Source of the DNA: Bacillota bacterium
Lineage (GTDB): Bacteria; Bacillota; Clostridia; Lachnospirales; Lachnospiraceae
Length of the DNA: 8,894 nucleotides
Direction: 5' to 3'
Assembly (NCBI GenBank): GCA_023423045.1
Contig: JAFAGA010000096.1
Span: 1-8,894, forward strand
The number at the start of each line of letters is the position of its first letter. Positions within the stretch are counted from its first letter, which is position 1. The notes below the pieces were generated by a model. It had not been told where the DNA came from and did no database searches. It saw only the letters and a program-made list of their open reading frames with translations. Position numbers and translations under genes: made by a program. This document shows, in pieces, positions 1-5,732 of the stretch.

Positions 1-1
1 T

Positions 2-310
2 TACCAGATTGTTTATAAAGAGATTCAAAAATATTATTTTAAGGTCGGCCCCGTTGCACTAACCGACGGTACAGGTTTGCTGTCGGGAATTATTGATCTT
101 TTTGAAGAGGGAGCGGCCTCGGGGAAAGCGGTGCTCGATGTGACGGGCAGCGACGTAGCGGCTTTCTGCGACGATCTAATTAAAGATTCCAAGACTTATG
201 CGGATATGTATCAAGAATCCGTTGACCAAGAAGTTAACAAGGCCCTGAAAAAAGTTGCGGGCAAATCAAAATCAAAGAAAGAGGAGGATGGCGATGGAGA
301 ACGTAATTGA
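2..310 (+). CDS. DUF1048 family protein, 5'-truncated by the window edge
   Basis: This small cytoplasmic protein of unknown biochemical role is open from the first bases of the window, so the N-terminus is missing; 102 codons are visible. Family-typical features are a YKEIQKYYFK segment near the visible start, then GIIDLFEEGAASGKAVL and GSDVAAFCDDLI, followed by a charged Lys/Glu-rich tail. A TTG at 77 could be read as a start, but the family-like sequence continues upstream of it, so the real start lies outside the window. In known Firmicutes loci DUF1048 genes sit between a PadR-type regulator and an ABC exporter, and an exporter does follow here. The end overlaps the ATPase start by 17 bases and carries its ribosome binding site, which suggests translational coupling. 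The family assignment is from recall of its sequence pattern. Confidence 0.8.
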   Translation, partial: YQIVYKEIQKYYFKVGPVALTDGTGLLSGIIDLFEEGAASGKAVLDVTGSDVAAFCDDLIKDSKTYADMYQESVDQEVNKALKKVAGKSKSKKEEDGDGERN

Positions 311-1052
311 AGCGAAAGGTTTGCGAAAGTCTTTCAAAAACACGGAAGTTCTAAAGGGCGTCGATTTTGAAGTGAAGCGAGGGGAGATTTTCGCCCTGCT
401 CGGCTCGAACGGAGCAGGTAAGACGACGATTGTCAGGATTCTTTCCACACTGCTCAAAAAGGATGGGGGAACCGTCACCGTAAACGGGTTTGACGTCGCG
501 TCAAAACCCGAGAATGTACGACATGCGATCAGTTTGACCGGGCAATTTGCCGCCGTGGACGAAATATTGACCGGAAGAGAAAATATGATCATGATTGCAA
601 AACTGCGGCATCTCAAAAATCCGCGTCAGATCGCGGATGATTTACTGAATCGCTTCCGCTTGACCGATGCCGCCGATCGCAAGGTGTCCACCTATTCGGG
701 CGGTATGCGCCGCAGGCTCGACATTGCTATGAGTCTTGTGGGAAAGCCGCAGCTTATCTTCCTCGACGAGCCGACTACTGGGCTTGACCCCGAAGGACGC
801 ATTAAGGTTTGGAGTACTGTAAAAGAGCTTGCTGATAATGGCACAACGGTGTTCCTGACCACGCAGTATCTGGAGGAAGCCGAGCAGCTTGCGGACCGAA
901 TCGCCATTCTGCATGAAGGGAAAATTATCGCGAATGGCACCCTTGATGAACTGAAAAAACTGTTTCCGCCTGCAAAGGTGGAGTATGTGGAAAAACAGCC
1001 GACGTTGGAGGAGATATTCCTCGCAATCATCGGCAAGAAGGAGGTAGAGTAA
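294..1052 (+). CDS. ABC transporter ATP-binding protein, DrrA-like multidrug export type
   Basis: This is the ATPase subunit of an ABC-2 exporter, acting at the inner face of the membrane with the permease encoded next. ATG294 gives 252 aa and is preferred because GAGGAGG (281-287) lies six bases upstream; ATG288 is possible but too close to that site. Visible motifs are Walker A GSNGAGKTT (37-45), Q-loop Gln84, signature YSGGM (134-138), Walker B LIFLDE (154-159) and D-loop GLDP (163-166). The switch position reads TTQYLEEA with Gln191 instead of His, as in daunorubicin-resistance DrrA-type ATPases. The C-terminal PTLEEIFLAIIGK motif is also DrrA-like. The start overlaps the DUF1048 gene, and the stop is directly followed by the permease ATG. 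The substrate is unknown; export of a drug, peptide or lipid is inferred from the family. Confidence 0.92.
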   Translation: MENVIEAKGLRKSFKNTEVLKGVDFEVKRGEIFALLGSNGAGKTTIVRILSTLLKKDGGTVTVNGFDVASKPENVRHAISLTGQFAAVDEILTGRENMIMIAKLRHLKNPRQIADDLLNRFRLTDAADRKVSTYSGGMRRRLDIAMSLVGKPQLIFLDEPTTGLDPEGRIKVWSTVKELADNGTTVFLTTQYLEEAEQLADRIAILHEGKIIANGTLDELKKLFPPAKVEYVEKQPTLEEIFLAIIGKKEVE

Positions 1053-1820
1053 ATGGAAACCGTAAAGAAACACTTTTTCAGCGACATGGGCGTTATGCTT
1101 GGACGTTCCATGCGCCATATTTTCCGCAGCATGGATACCATTATCACGGTCTGCATCACTCCGATTGCGATGATGCTGCTGTTTGTATATGTGTTGGGTG
1201 GTGCGATTCAAACCGGTACAGGCAATTATGTAAATTATCTGCTCCCCGGCATTCTCCTGATTGCGATAGCGAGCGGCATCTCCTATACGGCTTACCGTCT
1301 TTTTATGGATATGAAAAGCGGCATCTTCGAACGGTTCCACTCCATGCCGATTGCTCGTTCAGCCGCACTATGGGGTCATGTGCTAACCTCACTGGTATCC
1401 AATGCGATTTCGGTTATCGTCATCATAATCGTGGCGCTTATTATGGGCTTCCGTTCATCGGCGGGAGTGTTGTCATGGCTTGCTGTGGCCGGGATACTAG
1501 TGCTGTTTACGCTGGCCTTGACATGGATCGCGGCGATTGCCGGACTGTCCGCAAAATCGGTGGACGGCGCAGGCGCCTTTTCCTACCCGCTTATCTTCCT
1601 GCCGTTTATCAGCTCGGCGTTTGTGCCCACAGATTCGATGCCGCCGATTGTCCGTGCCTTTGCTGAAAACCAGCCAGTTACTTCGATAGTGGATGCCATC
1701 CGCGCGCTGCTTGCGAGGCAGCCTGTCGGCAATGATATTTGGATTGCACTCGCTTGGTGCTTAGGGATACTGATTGCTGCATATCTGTTTGCGATGCGCG
1801 CATACAAACAGAAAGCTTAA
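1053..1820 (+). CDS. ABC-2 type permease (DrrB-like)
   Basis: This 255-aa integral membrane protein forms the export channel paired with the preceding ATPase. Six hydrophobic segments are visible at about 29-50, 62-82, 108-132, 139-164, 174-192 and 229-247, which is the usual ABC-2 layout. Between segments 2 and 3 lies MKSGIFERFHSMPIARSA, the cytoplasmic stretch characteristic of DrrB-type permeases and likely to contact the ATPase. FLPFISSAFVP near 182-192 is also family-typical. The length is normal. ATG1053 follows the ATPase stop with no gap, and AAGGAGGT (1038-1045) lies seven bases upstream, so the two are almost certainly co-transcribed. The transported compound cannot be told from the sequence. 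No clear terminator follows directly. Confidence 0.92.
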   Translation: METVKKHFFSDMGVMLGRSMRHIFRSMDTIITVCITPIAMMLLFVYVLGGAIQTGTGNYVNYLLPGILLIAIASGISYTAYRLFMDMKSGIFERFHSMPIARSAALWGHVLTSLVSNAISVIVIIIVALIMGFRSSAGVLSWLAVAGILVLFTLALTWIAAIAGLSAKSVDGAGAFSYPLIFLPFISSAFVPTDSMPPIVRAFAENQPVTSIVDAIRALLARQPVGNDIWIALAWCLGILIAAYLFAMRAYKQKA

Positions 1821-1877
1821 TGTTTGCAGGCATTAAAATGATGATGGTCAAAAAAAATCAGGTAAAGGGATAGTAGA

Positions 1878-1979
1878 GTGTGTAAATACGAGTGGATATT
1901 ATGCCCGGTCTGTGGCAGCAAAACAAGGGTCAAGATACGTGTATTGTTGTGTCATATCTGCCTTCAGGATACCATATAA
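1878..1979 (+). pseudogene. Cysteine-rich KTR domain remnant (PF14205-like), shortened
   Basis: A short reading frame with a GTG at 1878 and an AAAGGG site about eight bases upstream encodes 33 residues: EWILCPVCGSKTRVKIR, then LLCHICLQDTI and a stop. The CPVCGSKTR block matches the cysteine-rich KTR family, small proteins of about 55 aa often carried on conjugative and other mobile elements of gut Firmicutes. In full members KIR is followed by roughly ten residues before the second CxxC, and then by a longer tail. Here the linker is shortened in frame and the tail after the CxxC-x-Q-D-T-I block is lost to an early stop. All four cysteines remain, so a working mini-protein cannot be excluded, but decay is more likely. 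It supports a mobile origin for the neighbouring exporter cassette. Confidence 0.65.
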
Positions 1980-1995
1980 TGTATCAGATGATACA
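1975..1995 (+). promoter_or_regulatory. -10-like TATAAT followed by a 16-bp dyad
   Basis: A perfect TATAAT at 1975-1980 shares its last base with the dyad TGTATCAGATGATACA (1980-1995), which has 7-bp arms around GA. A further GATAC at 1968-1972 can pair with GTATC at 1981-1985 across the -10 box. No good -35 element is seen at 16-18 bp. This could be a promoter with an operator for the leader and gene at 2154, but it may simply be part of the palindromic repeat DNA here. Confidence 0.3.
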
Positions 1996-2007
1996 AGCAC
2001 CGTTTGT

Positions 2008-2040
2008 TTCTTTCATAGGAAATTACGTCCTATGAAAGAA
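2008..2040. repeat. Perfect 13-bp inverted repeat (TTCTTTCATAGGA / TCCTATGAAAGAA)
   Basis: The arms 2008-2020 and 2028-2040 are exact reverse complements around the 7-base loop AATTACG. The stem is not followed by a T-run (CCCTCC comes next), so it is not a standard intrinsic terminator. The shape fits a dispersed intergenic palindromic repeat of the kind many Clostridia carry, but copy number cannot be judged from one window. Confidence 0.7.
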
Positions 2041-2153
2041 CCCTCCGGGGGATGCGCAGCTTCGCGCGCAGAACAAAACTGTGCTTTGGAAGCTTTTTAT
2101 TGCGAGAGTGTGCGAAGCACACTTTTGTTCTCTGATTCGGGAGGAGGTATCGG
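2041..2153 (+). promoter_or_regulatory. Structured leader with alternative hairpins before the 204-aa gene
   Basis: Several pairings are visible. TGCGC (2053-2057) pairs with GCGCA (2066-2070). A long imperfect helix pairs 2070-2086 with 2115-2131, 16 of 17 positions, with one C/C mismatch. A compact hairpin, AGTGTGC GAA GCACACT (2107-2123), is followed by TTTGTTCT. The long helix and the compact hairpin use the same bases and so exclude each other, as antiterminator and terminator would. CCTCC at 2042-2046 could also pair with GGAGG at 2143-2147 in the ribosome binding site of the gene at 2154. The pairings are seen directly; regulation by attenuation or site masking is inference, and repeat-element DNA is the main alternative. 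Confidence 0.4.
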
Positions 2154-2768
2154 GTGGATAAAAGGGTTGAAGATAAGATGGTACAGCAGATTGAGAAAAG
2201 CCTGCATAATAATATGAATGAGGATCTGTTCCTGACCGGGCGCATCTATGATAAGGGAAAGCTACCGAAGAATGCTCTGAACAAGGGAGCGGAAAGTGCA
2301 CTGGACGGCCCGGCGGAGGCTGCGGCGGATAGCCCTCTGGTTTCCCTGGATTATTATAATCCCTCCATACCGTTATCCAGGGCGGAGTACATCAGGCAGG
2401 CCAGAGAATCCTGCCTTCGTCAGTTAAGCATGATGCAAAGCACAGCGAGAGCCTATGACAGTTATTATCTGGACAGCGCATTGCAGAATGCCGAGCAGGA
2501 GCAGGGGCGGAAGGGAAAGCCTCTCAGACTGTTCCAGGAGGGACAACATTACACAGCTGACGAGGAAGATGATTTGAGGGAGATGGCAGCCTTTCGGTTC
2601 CTTGTGATTCGAATGGTCTGTGCGCTGGTGCTGTTTCTCAGCATATTCCTGATTGATAAGCTGGATTTTAGCGTCGGGAGCTTTACACCCGCCAAGATCC
2701 AGGAATATGTTACAGGGAAGGATAGTCTGAAGGAACTGGAGAACTTTGTGATAACTTTGTTGAAGTAG
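2154..2768 (+). CDS. Unrecognised 204-aa protein with one membrane segment
   Basis: I do not recognise this family. GTG2154 is chosen because AGGAGGT (2142-2148) lies five bases upstream; the next in-frame ATG is only eight codons in. Residues 1-145 are hydrophilic and likely cytoplasmic, with a charged N-terminus, a low-complexity Ala/Asp stretch (47-60), a Tyr-rich region near 66-80 and 101-105, and an acidic TADEEDD stretch (134-140). One strong hydrophobic segment (about 147-168) is followed by a short 36-residue tail containing SFTPAKIQEYVTGKD. There is no N-terminal signal peptide, so a single-pass membrane protein with the N-terminus inside is inferred. It precedes the radical SAM operon but is separated from it by 168 bases holding a likely promoter. 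No catalytic motif is visible. Confidence 0.75.
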   Translation: MDKRVEDKMVQQIEKSLHNNMNEDLFLTGRIYDKGKLPKNALNKGAESALDGPAEAAADSPLVSLDYYNPSIPLSRAEYIRQARESCLRQLSMMQSTARAYDSYYLDSALQNAEQEQGRKGKPLRLFQEGQHYTADEEDDLREMAAFRFLVIRMVCALVLFLSIFLIDKLDFSVGSFTPAKIQEYVTGKDSLKELENFVITLLK

Positions 2769-2808
2769 CCAACCTGCTGCTTGTTGGGATTAAATCTGGT
2801 TTTGTTCG

Positions 2809-2837
2809 TTGTAATTTCATCTTATATCAGTTATAAT
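2809..2837 (+). promoter_or_regulatory. Likely sigma-A-type promoter for the radical SAM-rng-ybaK run
   Basis: TTGTAA (2809-2814) and a perfect TATAAT (2832-2837) are separated by 17 bases, the optimal spacing. The -35 matches the consensus at four of six positions. It lies about 100 bases before ATG2937, so the transcript would start near 2844 and include the hairpin at 2856-2899 in its leader. Confidence 0.55.
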
Positions 2838-2855
2838 ATCGTAAAGATACAGGAT

Positions 2856-2899
2856 AGCGTGTTAGAATACTTATTCAAGGTCAAGTATTTTAACACGCT
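2856..2899 (+). other. 17-bp hairpin in the leader of the radical SAM gene
   Basis: AGCGTGTTA G AATACTT (2856-2872) pairs with AAGTATT T TAACACGCT (2883-2899) around a 10-base loop; 16 pairs are Watson-Crick and the interior one is G-T. No T-run follows, so ordinary intrinsic termination is unlikely. Its place between the promoter and ATG2937 suggests a leader structure or protein-binding dyad; a terminator for the upstream gene or a repeat element are alternatives. Confidence 0.5.
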
Positions 2900-2936
2900 C
2901 TGGTATTGTCAACTGTATGGATGAAAGGATCAGAGA

Positions 2937-4841
2937 ATGAGAAAATTAGCACTTTCCGATGAAGTATTATTAACGGTTGAAAAGCCTGCCAGATATATCG
3001 GCGGGGAAGTCAACATGAAGATAAAGGACCCAGACAAGGTGGATATCCGCTTTTGCATGTGTTTTCCGGATGTATATGAGATAGGCATGTCACATCTGGG
3101 AATCCAGATATTATATGATATGTTCAACCGGCGCGAGGACACTTACTGTGAACGGGTTTATTCTCCTTGGGTGGATCTGGACAAGATTATGCGGGAACAG
3201 AAGATACCGCTCTTTGCTCTGGAAAGCCAGCAGCCTGTGAAGAATTTTGATTTTCTTGGAATCACTCTGCAATATGAGATGTGTTATACCAATATTTTGC
3301 AGGTGCTTGAACTGTCCCAGATACCTCTCTATGCCAAGGACCGTACCGAGGAGCATCCCATTGTGATCGGAGGAGGCCCCTGCAGCTACAATCCGGAGCC
3401 TATTGCGGATTTTTTTGATTTCTTCTATATCGGAGAAGGCGAGTCGGCGTACCATGAGATACTGGACGCCTACAAGGAATGCAAAAAGGCTGGAGCAACA
3501 AGGAAAGAATATCTGGAGAGAGTGGCACAGATTGAGGGAATGTATGTGCCTGCTTTTTATGATGTAAGCTATAAATCAGACGGTACCCTGGAACGGATGG
3601 AACCGAACAATGCCCATGCTCCGCGGTCGGTAAAGAAGCAGGTGGAGATGAACTTAAGTGAAACCTTCTATCCGACAACTCCGCTGGTGCCGTTTATTAA
3701 AGCAACCCAGGACAGGGTGGTGCTGGAGATTCAAAGAGGCTGTATTCGGGGCTGCCGTTTCTGTCAGGCAGGGATGATTTACCGTCCCACCAGAGAGCGC
3801 AGCATCGATTATCTGAAGAAATGCGCCTATGAGATGTTATCCTCCACAGGGCATGAGGAAATTTCTCTAAGCTCTTTAAGTTCAAGTGATTATTCCTGTC
3901 TTCAGGAACTGGTATACTTCCTCATTGATGAATTCGGCTCCAAAGGTGTGAATATTTCCCTGCCGTCCCTGCGTATCGATGCCTTTGCGCTGGATGTTAT
4001 GAGCAAGGTTCAGGATATCCGCAAGAGCAGCCTTACCTTCGCCCCGGAAGCGGGAACCCAGCGGCTTCGGGATGTGGTCAATAAGGGACTGACGGAGGAA
4101 GCCATTCTCGGCGGTGCCATGAAGGCTTTCCAGAGCGGCTGGAACCGGGTTAAGCTGTATTTTATGCTGGGACTTCCCACGGAGACATTGGAGGATATCG
4201 AGGGAATTGCTGTCTTGTCCGACCGGATTGCAAGAGAATATTATACGATACCGAAGGATCAGAGAAATGGCAAGGTGAGCGTTACCGCCAGCACCTCCTT
4301 CTTTGTTCCGAAGCCTTTTACCCCGTTCCAGTGGTCCAGAATGATTAATGGCAAGGAATACGTGGAGCGGCAGCGCCACCTTAAGAGTAAGTTCAATGAG
4401 CAGTTAAACCGGAAGAGCCTGAAATACAACTGGCACGAAGCAGAGCTTACCGAGCTGGAGGGTGTATTTGCAAGGGGTGACCGCAGAGTGAGCGGGGCAA
4501 TCTATGACGCTTATATGGATGGCTGCCTCTACGATTCCTGGTCGGAGCATTTTAATCATGCCAAATGGATGAAGGCCTTTGAGAAAAACGGAGTTGATAT
4601 GGAATTCTACAACGGTAGAGAACGTGCTGAGGACGAGCTTTTCCCCTGGGACTTTATCGATGTAGGTGTAACCAAAGCCTTTTTGCTGAGGGAATATAAA
4701 AGAGCCAAAGCGGAGAAGGTAACTCCCAACTGCAGACAAGCCTGTGTAAATTGCGGTGCCAAGGAATTCGGCGGTGGAGTTTGCTTTGCGGAAGGCTTGA
4801 GCTATGAGACTGGGGAGGTTACCGATGAAGGCAAGAATTAA
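2937..4841 (+). CDS. B12-binding-type radical SAM protein, TIGR03960 family
   Basis: This 634-aa cytoplasmic iron-sulfur enzyme is of unestablished substrate. The N-terminal part (about 35-180) resembles a cobalamin-binding-like domain, with CFPDVYEIGMSHLGIQILYD and PIVIGGGPCSYNPEP. The radical SAM core starts at EIQRGCIRGCRFCQAG, where Cys269, Cys273 and Cys276 form the CxxxCxxC motif holding the 4Fe-4S cluster. Further core blocks are SLSSLSSSDYS, SLPSLRIDAF and LTFAPEAGTQRLRDVVNKG. The C-terminus adds Cys599, Cys603, Cys606 and Cys616, possibly a second metal or cluster site. Start ATG2937 follows AAAGGA (2924-2929) by seven bases. The end overlaps the DUF2344 gene by 17 bases; such pairs are conserved and often lie next to rng. 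A role in RNA or ribosome modification is only inferred from this context. Confidence 0.9.
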   Translation: MRKLALSDEVLLTVEKPARYIGGEVNMKIKDPDKVDIRFCMCFPDVYEIGMSHLGIQILYDMFNRREDTYCERVYSPWVDLDKIMREQKIPLFALESQQPVKNFDFLGITLQYEMCYTNILQVLELSQIPLYAKDRTEEHPIVIGGGPCSYNPEPIADFFDFFYIGEGESAYHEILDAYKECKKAGATRKEYLERVAQIEGMYVPAFYDVSYKSDGTLERMEPNNAHAPRSVKKQVEMNLSETFYPTTPLVPFIKATQDRVVLEIQRGCIRGCRFCQAGMIYRPTRERSIDYLKKCAYEMLSSTGHEEISLSSLSSSDYSCLQELVYFLIDEFGSKGVNISLPSLRIDAFALDVMSKVQDIRKSSLTFAPEAGTQRLRDVVNKGLTEEAILGGAMKAFQSGWNRVKLYFMLGLPTETLEDIEGIAVLSDRIAREYYTIPKDQRNGKVSVTASTSFFVPKPFTPFQWSRMINGKEYVERQRHLKSKFNEQLNRKSLKYNWHEAELTELEGVFARGDRRVSGAIYDAYMDGCLYDSWSEHFNHAKWMKAFEKNGVDMEFYNGRERAEDELFPWDFIDVGVTKAFLLREYKRAKAEKVTPNCRQACVNCGAKEFGGGVCFAEGLSYETGEVTDEGKN

Positions 4842-5658
4842 ATTTCAAAAATACGGCGCGATGAAATTTGTTGGTCATCTGGATGTGATGCGATATTTCC
4901 AGAAGGCATTTCGCCGGTCCAATATCGATAGTGAATACAGTAAGGGCTTCAGCCCTCATCAGATTATGTCCTTCGCAGCACCGCTGGGAGTGGGGCTGAC
5001 CAGTGACGGCGAATATCTGGATGTTCAGCTGTTGTCTGCCCAAGAGCCGGACATCATGATTGAGCGGATGAATGCAGTCATTACGGAGGGCTTTCGAATC
5101 ATTGGGTATCGTCCGCTGTTAGAAGCGGAAGCCAATACAAAGACAGTAACAGCCATGTCTTTGGTGGCATCGGCAGATTATCTGGTTTCCCTGAAGGATG
5201 GCTACCCTATTCGAGAGGATATCAATAGCCCCGAGAACTTCCAAAAAGCATTTGAGGAGTTTATGCAGCTGCCTGAGATTGTGATTGATAAAAAGACAAA
5301 GAAGAGCGAAAAAGAAGTTGATATTAAAGCAATGATTACCCTTGTCGCTTTTTCCGAAGAGGAATATGCAAATAAGCGCAGATCCACCCTACAGGTGCAT
5401 CTTCTGGAAGGACAAGAAGCAGGTAATGATAATCTGGCGGATAGCGCGGCGGAGGTCTACGAGAACGGTATTAAGCTCTATCTTCAAGTGGACACCGGAA
5501 GTGCGGCGAATCTGAAGCCGGAGTTGGTGATGGAGGCTTTTTCCGAATATCTGGGAATCCCATATAACCGCTTTGCATGGCAGGTCCACCGTCTGGAGGT
5601 GTATACCAGAGACGGCGAGACGGGAAAGTTAGCGGCTCTGGATCAGGTGGAACGATAA
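4825..5658 (+). CDS. Radical SAM-associated DUF2344 protein, TIGR03936 family
   Basis: This 277-aa soluble partner of the preceding radical SAM enzyme has no known chemistry. ATG4825 is chosen over ATG4804 because GGGGAGGT (4812-4819) sits five bases upstream and family members begin MKARIKF-like. The conserved blocks are KYGAMKFVGHLDVMRYFQKA (9-28) and GFSPHQIMSFAAPLGVGLTS (41-60), continuing DGEYLDV. A Lys-rich KKTKKSEKEVD segment lies near 155, and the C-terminal NRFAWQVHRLEVYT block is family-like. In some bacteria this domain is fused to the radical SAM protein, which fits the 17-base overlap and likely translational coupling seen here. The family assignment is firm; a function in RNA handling is inferred only from the neighbouring RNase gene. 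Confidence 0.9.
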   Translation: MKARIKFQKYGAMKFVGHLDVMRYFQKAFRRSNIDSEYSKGFSPHQIMSFAAPLGVGLTSDGEYLDVQLLSAQEPDIMIERMNAVITEGFRIIGYRPLLEAEANTKTVTAMSLVASADYLVSLKDGYPIREDINSPENFQKAFEEFMQLPEIVIDKKTKKSEKEVDIKAMITLVAFSEEEYANKRRSTLQVHLLEGQEAGNDNLADSAAEVYENGIKLYLQVDTGSAANLKPELVMEAFSEYLGIPYNRFAWQVHRLEVYTRDGETGKLAALDQVER

Positions 5659-5664
5659 AAGAAC

Positions 5665-5700
5665 GCCTTGGAAGCAAATAGAAAGGGAAACTTCGAAGGC
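5665..5700 (+). other. Imperfect hairpin in the rng leader
   Basis: GCCTTGGAAG (5665-5674) pairs with CTTCGAAGGC (5691-5700), nine of ten positions with one G/G mismatch and a 16-base loop, followed by ATATTTT. It lies in the 74-base gap before the RNase gene. It could be a weak terminator or a processing or autoregulatory element; RNase E in Escherichia coli is known to regulate itself through its leader. The role here is inference. Confidence 0.35.
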
Positions 5701-5732
5701 ATATTTTCAAAAATAACAACAGGGGAGCTGGA

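Noticed and set aside
77..79. TTG as the start of the DUF1048 gene
   Set aside because: Family-like sequence continues in frame to the window edge, so the true start is outside.
642..1340. 232-codon open frame on the minus strand
   Set aside because: It lies opposite the ABC ATPase and permease genes, which have strong motifs and ribosome sites; its translation shows no family features.
2023..2301. Minus-strand open frames across the structured leader
   Set aside because: They arise from palindromic DNA and run into the start of the 204-aa gene; no ribosome site or protein-like pattern is visible.
3882..4379. 165-codon open frame on the minus strand inside the radical SAM gene
   Set aside because: The plus-strand gene is continuous with a full set of family motifs; this is a shadow frame with no start signal.
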